A stretch of 64,000 bases of DNA. It comes from Marinobacter sp. AC-23. Lineage in GTDB: Bacteria > Pseudomonadota > Gammaproteobacteria > Pseudomonadales > Oleiphilaceae. The position numbers were made by a program, and so were the translations under genes. The DNA lies in contig NZ_MBPP01000045.1 in the NCBI RefSeq assembly GCF_001858325.1, forward strand, positions 62,001 to 126,000. Reading direction: 5' to 3'. Below the pieces are notes generated by a model. It searched no databases, was not told where the DNA came from, and was given only the letters and a program-made list of their open reading frames with translations. Below, one piece after another: positions 37,474 through 48,051 of the stretch. Position 1 is the stretch's first letter, and each line of letters opens with the position of its first letter.

Positions 37474-38376
37474 CTACCTGAGCCCCGGCCGACCGCTATC
37501 GGCTTCTCCCGTGCTCACCACCGAAGAGCCGATTACTCTAAGGCAGTGCTTGCGACATACCGCATGAAGCGGTGTTTTGCCCGCCACATCACCATCCACG
37601 GTAATGGTTTTTACACTGGAAGTCAGAATATCGCAGCGCCTGCCTTTCAGGTGCACAATCGTACTGGTGCGCTTCGGCGTTTTGCCACTAAACTGAACCA
37701 AAAAGAAGGTGAACAGTAGCTGCAAAAATGGCCGTGGTTTCACGGCAATAACATCCAGCAGTCCATCATCGGCGGTCGCTTGCGGAATTTCATTACCACC
37801 CCCGAAAAACGCGCCGCTAGAGACAGCAATCGATAGCCAATGCCCGCGCACAAAAGCCTGATCACACTGTATCTTAGCGTGAAACCCCCGCTTAGCATTC
37901 ACCCGACGCAACAACTCGACGCCATAACTAAAACGACCAAGCAGTTTTTTGGCAGAGCCTTGTGATTCTCTGGCTGGAAGGGTTCCCAAACCAATGTGCG
38001 CAACATTGAGAAAAATTCCGCCCCCAAACTCGGCCACATCGACCAGCTGCGTTACCCCTTGCCGAACCAGTTCGCACACCGCTGCTGGCTCATCTGGCAA
38101 GGCCAAATTACGGGCGAAATCGTTTGCGGTACCCGAAGGCAGAACTGCCAGCGTAGCGTTGCATTCAAGGCATAAACTCGCCCCCGCGTTAACCGACCCA
38201 TCACCGCCGGCAACCATAACAATGTCATCTGACTTTACTTGCGTTTTCCAGCTTTGCTCCTGGAGGTCACAACACTCCGGGCTTGTGATGCCAACATTTG
38301 CCAGCTCTTCAAGCCAGAACTCCCGGCCTCTCTGGCCATCGCCCGCCTTTGGATTTGCAACCAGCCAATAGGTCAT
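37474..38376 (-). CDS. Diacylglycerol kinase-catalytic-domain protein (YegS-like lipid kinase)
   Basis: 300 residues. DAGK catalytic motifs: [11 protein letters not shown] at the N-terminus, [13 protein letters not shown] (about 54-66) and [15 protein letters not shown] (about 80-94). The C-terminal domain with [18 protein letters not shown] and [17 protein letters not shown] closes the fold. Phosphorylates a lipid, probably diacylglycerol or a related species, from the cytoplasmic side. Upstream partner of mtgA in one operon. Confidence 0.85.
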   Translation of the reverse strand: MTYWLVANPKAGDGQRGREFWLEELANVGITSPECCDLQEQSWKTQVKSDDIVMVAGGDGSVNAGASLCLECNATLAVLPSGTANDFARNLALPDEPAAVCELVRQGVTQLVDVAEFGGGIFLNVAHIGLGTLPARESQGSAKKLLGRFSYGVELLRRVNAKRGFHAKIQCDQAFVRGHWLSIAVSSGAFFGGGNEIPQATADDGLLDVIAVKPRPFLQLLFTFFLVQFSGKTPKRTSTIVHLKGRRCDILTSSVKTITVDGDVAGKTPLHAVCRKHCLRVIGSSVVSTGEADSGRPGLR

Positions 38377-38608
38377 ACCATTTCTATCTCTGCAGCAGCT
38401 TAAGACATTTTCTGGGTAATAATCGTTTCAAGATACCCCAAACGCATCCGTGCTGACGTTACGATAAGGACACCAGAGTGCTTTCCAACTGCCGATTTTT
38501 CAGACTATAGTCCAGAACTCAAAGCAAATATAACCAACCGGAATCTGGCTATGATTATTGCTCTGATCACGCCTGTGCGCATCAAATCGGCGTACACGAT
38601 TGGGCTCT

Positions 38609-39496
38609 TTAAGCGGGGCGTCTTTGTGAAACCACCAGGGCAACGCCGGTAATGGACACAACCCCACCCATGATTGCCAATACGCCCAACCGCTCATCAA
38701 ACAGCCAAAAGGCTTCCAGAGCGGTTACCGGGGGCACAAGATAAAACAAGCTGGCGACTTGCGAGGCGGCACCACGGCGAATGAGCCACATCAGCAGCAA
38801 AATGGCGCCAATAGAAACGCCCAGCACTAGCCAGGCCATGGAAAGCTGCAACTGCACAGACCACACTACTTCGCGGGTTTCCAGCATTAGTGCGGCAACA
38901 GCAAAAAATACTGCGGCAGCGCCGTACTGGATGATAGTGCCCGCCACAAGATCTGCCCCCGTGCCATGGCGCTTCTGATACACCGTACCCACAGAGATGC
39001 CTGCTAAGGCAAGTAATGCCCAGACCAGTGTCCAGAGAGGAAATCCTGCGCCGGGGGTGCCGCTACCAAACTTCTCCAACAGAACCAGCGTTACACCCAG
39101 CAGGCCAAGGCCCAGTCCTAGCCATTGTCGCCATGAAACGGTTTCTTTCAGAACAAGAACGGCGACGCCCGTGGTTACCAATGGCTGCAAGCCAACCACC
39201 AGCGACACGATTCCCGAAGGCATCCCTCCCTGAATTGCGTAATAAACACCGCCAAGATAGCAGCCATGAACCAGCAAACCGGTTACAGCAAGGTGCCCGG
39301 CCGCCCGCCAGCCAGGCCAGCGGGTTTTGAGCATCCAGGCCAGGCCTACAAGCAGGCCCAGAGTTAGCAGCATACGAATCAGCAGAAGGGTAAACGGCTC
39401 AGCATAGGGCAAGCCGTATTTGGCACCAATAAAACCAGTGCTCCACAGCCATACGAACAGGGCAGGGACAAAAAATGAATAGAAAAAAGAGCGCAT
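38609..39496 (-). CDS. EamA/DMT-superfamily transporter
   Basis: 295 residues with ten predicted helices in two EamA repeats. WSTGFIGAKYGLPYAEPFTLLLIRM at the start (in part WSTGFIGAKYGLPYAEP) and GGVYYAIQGGMPSGIVSLV, VGLQPLVTTGVAVLVLKE are typical. The last repeat ends with PPVTALEAFWLFDERLG. Probably a metabolite or amino-acid exporter; substrate unknown. Single gene with divergent neighbours at a distance. Confidence 0.85.
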   Translation of the reverse strand: MRSFFYSFFVPALFVWLWSTGFIGAKYGLPYAEPFTLLLIRMLLTLGLLVGLAWMLKTRWPGWRAAGHLAVTGLLVHGCYLGGVYYAIQGGMPSGIVSLVVGLQPLVTTGVAVLVLKETVSWRQWLGLGLGLLGVTLVLLEKFGSGTPGAGFPLWTLVWALLALAGISVGTVYQKRHGTGADLVAGTIIQYGAAAVFFAVAALMLETREVVWSVQLQLSMAWLVLGVSIGAILLLMWLIRRGAASQVASLFYLVPPVTALEAFWLFDERLGVLAIMGGVVSITGVALVVSQRRPA

Positions 39497-39622
39497 AACG
39501 GGCTGCCGGGGTCAGTTATCTGAAACGTCGATCAGTTTAGAGACTAATGCGTAAGCAGAACAGATACAGACGCCCGGCAGGGCAACCGGTACAGATGGCG
39601 CGCCAAGCCGACCGCATCACTG

Positions 39623-39859
39623 TTACGTTGTAAGAATAGACTGCAGCTTCTGGCTGAGCTCCACAGCTTCGCTACCCAAAGGCGTGAGGTAGCCTCCGTC
39701 ATCTTGCGTAATCAGCCCCTTGGTAAAGAGCCGCTCTGCTGCCTGAACGGTTTCTGGCGCCGCGTCGTTCCGGTGCACCTTAATGCCGGCCTGACCTGAG
39801 GAAGACTCAAATTGGGATAGCAGATTAAGCTCGTCAATATGTTCTGAAGAAAGTGGCAT
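39623..39859 (-). CDS. TIGR02647 family small protein
   Basis: 78 residues. The pattern SQAGIKVHRNDAAPETVQAAERLFTKGLITQDDGGYLTPLG (key parts GIKVH and KGLITQDDGGYLTPLG) matches the TIGR02647 family known from Pseudomonas and relatives. It looks like a small winged-helix fold, possibly DNA-binding, but the function is unknown. Located 26 bp downstream of the coiled-coil protein gene, with which it may be co-transcribed. Confidence 0.78.
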   Translation of the reverse strand: MPLSSEHIDELNLLSQFESSSGQAGIKVHRNDAAPETVQAAERLFTKGLITQDDGGYLTPLGSEAVELSQKLQSILTT

Positions 39860-39885
39860 GATGTTTCCTTGTCTGGTTTTAGTGG

Positions 39886-40362
39886 TCAGATACTTTTATT
39901 TCTTTTGTCCTGATCAAGGGTTAAATCCCGCTCAGTCTCATTCCACTGCTCGGAAAGTGCTTCATAGGCATCCGAGAAACCCTTTTTGGCTCGCTCCCAT
40001 GCCGATGCTGAACTAGCTTTGAGCTCGTTGTACCAAGCCTGCACTCGCTCACGTTGCTCGCGCAGAGACGCAAGGCTCTCTTGTGAGCGTTCCCGGGCAG
40101 AGTTGCTCATCTCGTCCCAATTATCCGCGAGCTCTTTCTCTAGCTCTGCAATTCGTTTATCCAGAGCTGAGAGCACCCGGTTAATGGAATCCTCCGCCTT
40201 ATCCTTCTGGTCGGCACCGTATTCTTGCAGTGCCTCCCCAAGCTCATGGCTCTGTTGCTTGAGTTTGTTGACTGATGAGTCTTCAGGTTCTGCGTGCAGG
40301 GGCGAAGCAAGCGCCCAGGACGCTGTTAAAGCCAGTGCGCAGACAATATGTTTGATAGCCAT
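39886..40362 (-). CDS. Periplasmic coiled-coil protein
   Basis: 158 residues with a clean signal peptide (cut after PLHAEP). The mature part is strongly charged and helical; heptad-like repeats rich in Glu, Lys, Leu and Ala (LDKRIAELEKELADNWDEM, LASLREQRERVQAW) suggest a long coiled coil like apolipoprotein-type or YtxH/hydrophobin-adaptor helices. No known domain. Possible role in envelope stress together with the divergent DUF1328 gene; this is only a neighbourhood hint. Confidence 0.65.
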   Translation of the reverse strand: MAIKHIVCALALTASWALASPLHAEPEDSSVNKLKQQSHELGEALQEYGADQKDKAEDSINRVLSALDKRIAELEKELADNWDEMSNSARERSQESLASLREQRERVQAWYNELKASSASAWERAKKGFSDAYEALSEQWNETERDLTLDQDKRNKSI

Positions 40363-40610
40363 AGATTACTCCGATGCCTCATTCATCAAGAATAGCAGCC
40401 GTGCAATGATAACAATATACCGACCAACAGCTTATCTTATAAAAGCGTAACTAACTGCTAATAAATCCTATTTATACCTTTAAGAACATGACTTTAAAAA
40501 TGCGTAAAAACTTAAAATCTGGCCAAAAAGGGCTCTAGCTCTGCTTATTATTTGTGCATTCCTGCTACCTGTGCCACTTTTAAAGCGAAGCCAAACAAGG
40601 AGGATTTGCC

Positions 40611-40787
40611 ATGCTTTATTGGGCTGTAGTTTGTCTTGTTATTGCAATTATCGCTGGTGTTCTGGGCTTTGGGGGTATTGCGGGTACCGCCGCAGGCATT
40701 GCCAAAGTACTGTTCTTTATTTTTCTCATTCTGTTGGTCATTTCTCTCGTCGCTAACGCAGTACGCGGGCGTGGACCAAAAATCTAA
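40611..40787 (+). CDS. DUF1328 (YtjA) family small membrane protein
   Basis: 58 residues, preceded by AAGGAGGATTTGCC. Starts with [20 protein letters not shown], followed by [22 protein letters not shown]: two membrane helices with the G-x-x-G-rich turn typical of the YtjA family. Often stress-induced in gammaproteobacteria. Function unknown. Divergent from the coiled-coil protein, separated by an A+T-rich region of about 250 bp that should hold the promoters. Confidence 0.9.
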   Translation: MLYWAVVCLVIAIIAGVLGFGGIAGTAAGIAKVLFFIFLILLVISLVANAVRGRGPKI

Positions 40788-40932
40788 CGCTCTTTGTGAG
40801 CCGGGTAACATTACTCCGACAAGTCTTAATGTTTTTTCGGCCTAGCGAAGTCGTATAATCATACTCACGTTCGTTTTAGCAGGGCCGGCAGCCAAGAGTT
40901 GTTCTGCCGGTCACGTTTTCCGTGAGTAGCCT

Positions 40933-41631
40933 ATGCCCCACCCCAGATACATCGTCCTGCCCTTAATTGCCGCCTTGGTCTGGCTCACTTCTCCGGCTGC
41001 TGCAGACAGCATAAAACGGGTTGTGCACCCGGATGGCCGCGTTGAGTTTACCAATGTAAAAAGCAATAGCCCCGGGCGAGCCTCCAGCAAAAACGAGACG
41101 GTGTTTCGGTACAAGGACCATAATGGCATTGTCGCATACAGCGGAACCCAGCCTTCGGTGGAAGATTTCGACGTCATCAGCTTTTACTGTTACGCCTGCG
41201 ACCCGGACTCTCGTGTTAATTGGCGCACGACTCCTCTGTTCGCCGGCCGCTACAATACAGAAATCAAAACAGCTGCCCAGGAGTATGGCGTAGATCCGGC
41301 ACTGGTACGCGCAGTGATTCATGCAGAATCTGCATTCAATGAAAAGGCTCTTTCCCCAGTGGGCGCACAAGGGCTTATGCAGCTGATGCCGGGAACGGCT
41401 CTGGAGGTTGGCGTACAGAATGCGATGGTGGCAGCAGACAACATCCGTGGCGGAGTTACCTATCTTGCCAAAATGCTGGAACGCTTCAAGGGTGATACCC
41501 GGCTGGCAACCGCCGCCTACAACGCTGGGCCGGGCACCGTAAGCCGTTACGGCGGGGTTCCACCGTATGCTGAAACCAAGGCTTACGTTGAGCGTGTTGG
41601 CATATTGCGCGAGCGCTATGCCACTAACTGA
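40933..41631 (+). CDS. Lytic transglycosylase, DUF4124 plus SLT domain
   Basis: 232 residues. Signal peptide (cut near PAAADS), a DUF4124-like beta segment (about 27-70, HPDGRVEFTN, RYKDHNGIVAYSGTQP), then the SLT domain with the catalytic Glu at about 133 in RAVIHAESAFNEKALSPVGA, GLMQLMPGTA, GVTYLAKMLERF and TAAYNAGPGTVSRYGGVPPY. Cleaves peptidoglycan glycan strands in the periplasm. Convergent with putA across a hairpin. Confidence 0.92.
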   Translation: MPHPRYIVLPLIAALVWLTSPAAADSIKRVVHPDGRVEFTNVKSNSPGRASSKNETVFRYKDHNGIVAYSGTQPSVEDFDVISFYCYACDPDSRVNWRTTPLFAGRYNTEIKTAAQEYGVDPALVRAVIHAESAFNEKALSPVGAQGLMQLMPGTALEVGVQNAMVAADNIRGGVTYLAKMLERFKGDTRLATAAYNAGPGTVSRYGGVPPYAETKAYVERVGILRERYATN

Positions 41632-41638
41632 TCAAAAC

Positions 41639-41670
41639 ACCAGAGACCCCATCCCTGGGGAGTCTCTGGT
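41639..41670. terminator. Terminator between convergent transglycosylase and putA genes
   Basis: A nine-bp perfect stem (ACCAGAGAC with GTCTCTGGT) continues inward with CCC/GGG pairs. On the minus strand it is followed by GTGTTTT, fitting a terminator for putA; on the plus strand no T-run follows. Confidence 0.75.
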
Positions 41671-41682
41671 CGCGGCAACGGC

Positions 41683-44600
41683 TTACTCAGACGCAGCAAT
41701 CAGGCTGGCGTTACCTCCAGCAGCCGTTGTGTCCACACACAGGTGCCGTTCAATCACAAATCGCTGATCAAGGGTGTGCTCTGTGATCAGCGGCAGCAAC
41801 GCGCCATCCCGCTTAGCCAGTGCCTGCCTATACTTACGCAGAACCGGCTTTTCAGCACAGCTTACAACCGCTTCAAACCCTCGGGCTGTAGCCAAGCTTC
41901 CGGATCCAATTGCCCTTCGGCTCCCGTGATGGGTAGCCCAGCTTGTGCCGCACGGCTAACTGTATCGCCAACGCCCGGCGCAACCACCACTACCTTGTTA
42001 CCTTGGGACAACGCCATAGCAACCTGTGCCAAGGCTGTTTCCTTGTCTGGCCCTATACACAGCACCACGCCACGGGCGTGATTGCTAAGGCGGTTAAGCT
42101 CTCCTGTTGGTCCTGGCAATTCTTCAGCTTCGGCGTCCAGAGGCGCTGGCACTTTCCCAAAAATTGGCTGCATAGCGTCAATTCTGGCTTCTGACCCCAG
42201 CAATTTGATTTTATTCAAACTACCAATGAGTTCCTCTAGCTTCTTGCCGTCAACCGTCTTGCCACCAGATTCCAGAGGGCGCTCAACGGTATCACCTTTC
42301 AAGAAACGGCGAAGATACTGTGGACCACCTGCTTTAGGGCCAGTTCCAGAAAGACCTTCACCACCAAATGGCTGGGAACCCACGATGGCACCAATCTGGT
42401 TACGGTTAACGTAGGTGTTGCCCACTTTGATACGGCTTGCAATCCGCTCAACCCGATTATCAACCCGGCTATGAATGCCGAAGGTTAGCCCGTACCCCCG
42501 GGCATTCACGGCATCCACTACCTGGTCAATTTCCTTGGCTTCAAAGGTGGCCACGTGCAGTACCGGGCCGAAAATTTCTTCTTCCATGTCTGCGATTCCG
42601 CTAACCTTCAGCACCGCAGGAGACACAAACAACCCGTTTTCCGGTACCGGAATCTTTTTAAGCAGGCGCCCTTCACGCTCAAACTTATCGCAGTGATCCA
42701 CGATCTTCTTGCGGGCAGCCTCATCGATTACCGGGCCAACATCTGTAGATAGCGCCCAAGGATCGCCAATACCTAGCTCTTCCATGGCGCCATAGAGCAT
42801 TTCAAGCAGGTTCTCAGCAATATCCTTCTGCACATACAGCATGCGCAGCGCTGAGCAGCGCTGACCGGCACTCTGGAAGGACGATGCGAGCACGTCACGT
42901 ACCACCTGCTCCGGTAGCGCAGTTGAATCCACAATCATTGCGTTCAGGCCGCCGGTTTCCGCAACCAGAGGTGCATCCGGGGCCATGTTTTCTGCCATTA
43001 CTTTGTTAATACGCTGAGCAGTTGCGGTGGAGCCCGTAAAGCACACTCCCGCCACCCGTGGATCAGAGGTCAGCGCCGTACCTACGGTAGAGCCCGTGCC
43101 TGGCAGAAGCTGGATGGCATCTTTGGGGATACCGGCTTCGTGCATAAGCTCAACAGCACGAACCGCCAGCAACGAGGTTTGCTCTGCAGGCTTGGCAACC
43201 ACGACGTTGCCGGCAGCCAGGTTCGCCAAAATCTGACCAGCAAAGATGGCCAACGGGAAGTTCCAGGGCGAGATACAACAGATTATACCGCGAGCTTCGC
43301 CGTTATCTTTGTTACGAATACCTTCGTTGGCATAAAACTGGGAAAAGTCCACAGCTTCACGAATCTCGGCAATGGCATCCAACAAAGACTTGCCGGCTTC
43401 GCGGGTTGTCAGTGCAAACAGTTCATCTGAATTCTGTTCCAACAGATCGCCCACCTTGCGAACACAGGCAGCGCGTTCTTCCGCTGACATGGCGGACCAG
43501 CTTATAAAGCCTTGCTCAGCGGCGGTAATGGCTGCATCCACATCGGCTTCATTCGCGTGGGTTATATGCCCAACCAGGTCATCCGGCTTTGCAGGATTTT
43601 TAACCTCCACCACATCTGTACCGGCTACCTCTGCGGCAATGAGCGGGCCACCCGCCCACCGGTGGCGAAGAAAAGCATCACGGCCTTTGTCAATCTGCGC
43701 AACGGTTACCGGATCGGTAATATCCCAACCTTTGGAGTTTCGGCGATTGGCACCAAACAGGTCTGCAGGGCGCACAATGACTTTACTGGACAAGTTTTCA
43801 CCCAGCTCCTGAACAATATCAATAGGGTCCTTCGCAATTTCTTCAGGACTGATACTGGTGTCAACAATCTGGTTGACGAAGGAGCTGTTAGCGCCATTTT
43901 CAAGCAACCGGCGAACCAGGTAGGCCAGCAAATCGCTGTGCTTACCCACGGGTGCGTAAATCCTGCAAGGCACACCGCTCTCAGCAAGAACCTGATCGTG
44001 CAGCGATTCGCCCATACCGTGCAAACGCTGGAATTCGTAATTCTTCAGCCCGGCCGTTCGCGTCATTTCCAAAACAGCAGAGACAGAGTGCGCATTGTGG
44101 GTGGCAAACTGCGGGTAAATGCGGTCGCTCATATCCACAAGCTTCTTTGCGCAAGAAAGGAACGCAACGTCACTGCCGGCCTTGCGGGTAAATACAGGAA
44201 AGTCCGTCAAGCCCATGACTTGGGCGCGCTTGATCTCGGCATCCCAGTAAGCACCTTTCACCAGACGCACCATGATGCGGCGGTCGAGCTTTTCCGACAA
44301 CGCGTAGAGCCAGTCAAGGGTGTGCGACGCGCGTTTGCCAAATGCCTGAACCACCACGCCAAAACCATCCCAATTCGCCAGTGCCGGGTCGGCCATTATG
44401 CCTTCGATAACATCCAGCGAAAGATCAAGGCGATCTTGTTCTTCGGCATCAATGTTAAAGCCCATATTCGCAGCTGCCGCTTTTTTGGCCAGCTTTAACG
44501 CACGGGGTAACAACTCATTCATTACTCGTTCTTTCTGGCCGTACTCGTAACGAGCCAGCAACGCAGAGAGCTTTACCGAGATACCCGGATTTTTGCGCAC

Positions 44601-45311
44601 ATCGCCTGAGCAGTTCTTGGCTATGCTATCGATGGCGTTGGAATAGGATTCAAAATAGCGCCGGGCATCGGCATCGGTGCGGGCAGCTTCGCCAAGCATG
44701 TCGTAGGAGTATGTGTAGCCCTTTGCCATGTAGGGCTTAGCTTCGCTCTGTGCTTCTTCGATATCACGCCCCAGAACAAACTGCCGACCCATTTCTTTCA
44801 TTGCCTGCCCAGCAACTGTACGAACCACAGGCTCGCCCAAGCGCTTAACCAACCTGCGAAGCGTATCGCCCACGGTGTGGCGCTCAGAATCTTTCAAAAG
44901 GTTGCTGGTCAACAAAAGCGCGACAGTAGTGGAGTTAATAAAGGTAGAAGACGCTTTACCTACGTGGGCTCCCCAGTTGCCTGACGTGATCTTATCTTCA
45001 ATCAGCGCATGGATGGTCGTGTTATCAGGCACACGTAGCAATGCCTCCGCCAGACACATAAGCGCTACGCCCTCTTTGGTGGTGAGGCCGTATTCCGCAA
45101 GGAATTTTTCCATAATCGTGGATTTCGCGCTATCCCGAACACTGCGCACCAAGTCGGCCGCGCGGGCAGAAATAGCTTTACGTTCTGCCCCAGACAACTG
45201 AGCGTCAGCAATCATCTCGTGGATCACCTTGTACTCATCTTCGAGATAGTAATCGCGAATCGCCTGCCGACTGCTGGCAAGCTCCGGAGCCACTGATTGC
45301 TGCGATCTCAT
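41683..45311 (-). CDS. putA: Bifunctional proline dehydrogenase / P5C dehydrogenase PutA, frameshifted near C-terminus
   Basis: 1209 residues after repair. It oxidises proline to glutamate with FAD and NAD+. The N-terminal half is the PRODH barrel (EEQDRLDLSLDVIEG, RLVKGAYWDAEIKRAQ, FATHNAHS). The second half is the aldehyde dehydrogenase: SPWNFPLAIFAGQI, VAETGGLNAMIV (Glu about 784) and the nucleophile Cys about 820 in SAGQRCSALRML. No N-terminal ribbon-helix-helix domain is present, so unlike E. coli PutA it should not regulate itself. Frame is lost at about 41892 (GGG read as GG); the last 69 residues (ATARGFEAVVSCAEKP...) follow in the next frame. Divergent from its likely regulator. Confidence 0.93.
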
Positions 45312-45594
45312 ACTTGTACCCTCTCAGTTGTTTGTCTTCCCGCATTCTACCGACAACGGCAAAGACTATTTCTCTGTAAAAACCGAATACACTTGCCGCT
45401 TCGGCTTTATTAGCGAATATAAATGTATTAATTATCTCTCATGAAATACAATTTCAGGCAAAACTCCCTGAACCACTCAACAAAACCAACTCAAAGCCCC
45501 AGTGATACTTGGCATTTATAGCCTACAGCATAGTGCCCATGTCCATGGCTTGCCCAAAAGTGGCGGTTTTACGCTTTGTGAAGGATAGAACAAC
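45312..45594. promoter_or_regulatory. Divergent putA / Lrp-type regulator promoter region
   Basis: 283 bp without coding evidence, with a marked A+T-rich centre at about 45405-45460 (TTAGCGAATATAAATGTATTAATT). Such a region suits Lrp-family binding and wrapping. No exact operator is called. Confidence 0.5.
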
Positions 45595-46047
45595 ATGAAC
45601 GAGCTGGATCGAATCGACCATTCCATCATTCGCGAATTGCAGAAGAACGCTCGGATTACGGTTACCGAACTTGCGTCACGGGTCGGTTTATCCAAAACTC
45701 CGTGTCAAGTGCGCATGCGCCGACTCGAAGAGCAGGGATTTATTACAGGCTACACGGTGCTGGTTAATCAGACCAAGCTAGGCCAAAGCCATATCGCCTT
45801 CGCTCAGATCACCCTGAACGACACCAGCAGCGAGGCGCTGAAGGCTTTCAACGCAGCCGTTAAGCAGATTGCCGCGATTGAGCAGTGCCACATGATTGCC
45901 GCCAATTTTGATTATTTGATGAAAGTGCGAACGCGCAACATGGCGGAGTACCGCCAGGTATTGGGAGAGCAGATTTCCGCCCTGCCCCATGTACTGCAAA
46001 CCAGTACATTTGTGGTCATGGAAAATGTAAAAGACGCGGGGCTTTAG
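45595..46047 (+). CDS. Lrp/AsnC-family regulator, probable proline-responsive PutR
   Basis: 150 residues. DHSIIRELQKNARITVTELA and VGLSKTPCQVRMRRLEEQGFI form the helix-turn-helix (about 8-50). The RAM domain follows with AIEQCHMIAANFDYLMKV. PutR-type Lrp proteins activate putA in response to proline in Pseudomonas/Agrobacterium-like settings, and the divergent position here supports the same role. The start follows AAGGATAGAACAAC. Convergent with an unknown gene, stops five bases apart. Confidence 0.85.
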   Translation: MNELDRIDHSIIRELQKNARITVTELASRVGLSKTPCQVRMRRLEEQGFITGYTVLVNQTKLGQSHIAFAQITLNDTSSEALKAFNAAVKQIAAIEQCHMIAANFDYLMKVRTRNMAEYRQVLGEQISALPHVLQTSTFVVMENVKDAGL

Positions 46048-46052
46048 AAAGC

Positions 46053-46826
46053 CTACTTGTTGACTCTCGCTAGCCCCAGAGAAGACACGTGCAGACCCAG
46101 CTCACTGCGATACATGGCATTGCCGATACCCAACACAATGTTCTCCACTTTGAAATTTGAGGACACTGCGCTTGCGCCACCGGGAGAGCGGGATTCCAGA
46201 ACAAGCACCAGTCGCAGGAGATCCATTAGCCGGATGACCAAATCGAGAATACCGAAATCCTCGGGCGCGTCGTCGATCTCAGTTAGAACATAGTCCCTGG
46301 CGGACTCCACAACATAAGCTTCGTGATCGGTTAAATGCTCTGTACCAAGGCATTTGATGGATTCTACGCGCTGCTGCCGTTCACGCCGGATAGCCTCCAT
46401 GCACACCTGCCCGGAGTTTTCAGGCAAATCCCCCTGGCGCAGAATGCCAGCGAGCCGGAAGTCTACCTTCCCTTCACTGCGCATCTGTTCGAACTCGTTT
46501 TTCAGGCTCATTTTTGCATGAGGCAAATACCGACGAACCGCCGTTTCGCGGGCGCGTTCCAGGTCTTCCGTAGTCGCCAGACTCACCAGCGAGCTCATCA
46601 CCCGCACGCAGTGGAGCAAGTGTTGCCAAATAGCCGGCTCAATGGAGTGAGGGTTATGCGGAAGGACACGTTTGATAGACACAAACTCGAAGTAGAGTGC
46701 TGTCACCTCCTGCTCCGAGAAATCAGACGTCCGGATAATCCGCCGCAACCCTAGCTTTTCAATATCCAACAAAAGGCTGGGGATCAGCATCAGGACGTAA
46801 TGTTGGGCACCTTCCGAAATCGGCAT
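46053..46826 (-). CDS. Hypothetical protein
   Basis: 257 residues, not recognised. Soluble and mostly helical, no signal peptide. The middle part has charged patches (ETAVRRYLPHAKMSLKNEF, AIRRERQQRVESIK); the C-terminal third is hydrophobic and amphipathic (DLVIRLMDLLRLVLVLE). It lies 31 bp after the MFS transporter and in the same direction, so it belongs to the yeiP-MFS unit. Base use looks like its neighbours. Confidence 0.6.
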   Translation of the reverse strand: MPISEGAQHYVLMLIPSLLLDIEKLGLRRIIRTSDFSEQEVTALYFEFVSIKRVLPHNPHSIEPAIWQHLLHCVRVMSSLVSLATTEDLERARETAVRRYLPHAKMSLKNEFEQMRSEGKVDFRLAGILRQGDLPENSGQVCMEAIRRERQQRVESIKCLGTEHLTDHEAYVVESARDYVLTEIDDAPEDFGILDLVIRLMDLLRLVLVLESRSPGGASAVSSNFKVENIVLGIGNAMYRSELGLHVSSLGLARVNK

Positions 46827-46857
46827 ATCTATTAGCTGCTCCGCTTTGGGCTTGCCT

Positions 46858-48033
46858 TTACCTTAGCACCATTTCTCTACCCTTAACCCCACGCGCCACA
46901 TGAATCACCAGCACACCCAACGCCATCACCACCAGGGTAAGCCAAAGGCCATTGGTATAGTTGCCTTCCACATCGGCCAAGTAGCCAACAACAGCGGGCG
47001 CGAGCATCTGGGCAATCCCGTAGCTGAAGGTAAGCCGGCTCATGGGCCGAGAGGGATTTTCAGGGAACTCGCGCCCCACCATCGCTAGCATCATGCTGAC
47101 AATACCAATGAAGCTGGCGCCATAAATGACTGCGCTGAGCATTACGCTGGCCATACTGGTGTTAATGATCAGCATTAGAATACTTACAGAGTTGAGCGTG
47201 TAGGCAAGATAGAGTGCCGTCCATTGCCCCCAGCGGCGGGTAAATACATCCCACAGCCAACAGGCGGGCGTAGCCGCCAGGCCGGCAATCAGCCAGATAA
47301 GCCAGCCTCGGCCGCTGAGCTCCGGCATGGATTCGGCAATAGCCACGAGAAAAGTTGCCGTGACTACATAACCAACACCGGCACAGAAGTAGGCCAGTTG
47401 CAGCATAACAATAAATCGGCTTCGCTCATCGCCGGCGCCTGCGCTGCCCGTTTTCGGCATAGCACAGGCACGATAGTCAGGCATCCAGCGCCAGACGGGG
47501 ATCAATAGCACCAGCGCTGCCAGCCCGTATATCACCCATTGCTGATCCCAGGTGAACTGCCCCCGAATCAGTTCTGCCAAAACGGCCGTTAGCACAATGC
47601 CCAGGCCGATCCCCGAGAAAAACACGCCAAGCTCGGATTTTTGGTTGTTCTTGATTAACCAACTCATCAGCAGGCCGGCACCGAGCAACATCCCCGCTGA
47701 GGTACTCAGCCCGGAGATGAAGCGCAGTAGATACCAAAGCCAGAGGTTGGTGGTGTACCCCATGAGAACGGTGGAAACCACCGCGACAACAAGCCCCAAC
47801 TGATACAACTTTACTTTAAGGCCGATATCACTGATTCGCGTGATCAGCAGCGCGCCCGTAAGGTAGCCTGCGTAGTTCACAGTTGCCAGCAAGCCAATCA
47901 CCGACTGGCTCAGCCCAAGCGCCTCTACCATCTCGGGGATCATCGGCGTGTATGAGAACCGGGCGATACCCACCGTGACCACAACCGCGATCACGCTGGC
48001 AACCAGTACCTTGAGGGTCTCCTTCGTTATCAT
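46858..48033 (-). CDS. MFS transporter, YbfB-like
   Basis: 391 residues with about twelve helices. The N-terminal VTVGIARFSYTPMIPEMVEALGLS (in part ARFSYTPMIPEMVEALG, about 24-40) and NYAGYLTGALLITRI are characteristic of the YbfB/MFS_4 group. Substrate unknown. Starts 18 bp after the yeiP stop, so likely co-transcribed. Confidence 0.85.
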   Translation of the reverse strand: MITKETLKVLVASVIAVVVTVGIARFSYTPMIPEMVEALGLSQSVIGLLATVNYAGYLTGALLITRISDIGLKVKLYQLGLVVAVVSTVLMGYTTNLWLWYLLRFISGLSTSAGMLLGAGLLMSWLIKNNQKSELGVFFSGIGLGIVLTAVLAELIRGQFTWDQQWVIYGLAALVLLIPVWRWMPDYRACAMPKTGSAGAGDERSRFIVMLQLAYFCAGVGYVVTATFLVAIAESMPELSGRGWLIWLIAGLAATPACWLWDVFTRRWGQWTALYLAYTLNSVSILMLIINTSMASVMLSAVIYGASFIGIVSMMLAMVGREFPENPSRPMSRLTFSYGIAQMLAPAVVGYLADVEGNYTNGLWLTLVVMALGVLVIHVARGVKGREMVLR

Positions 48034-48051
48034 GGGTCTCCTTACCTCACA

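Noticed and set aside
43512-44498. A 328-codon plus-strand open frame
   Set aside because: Antisense shadow of putA, whose motifs are clear on the other strand.
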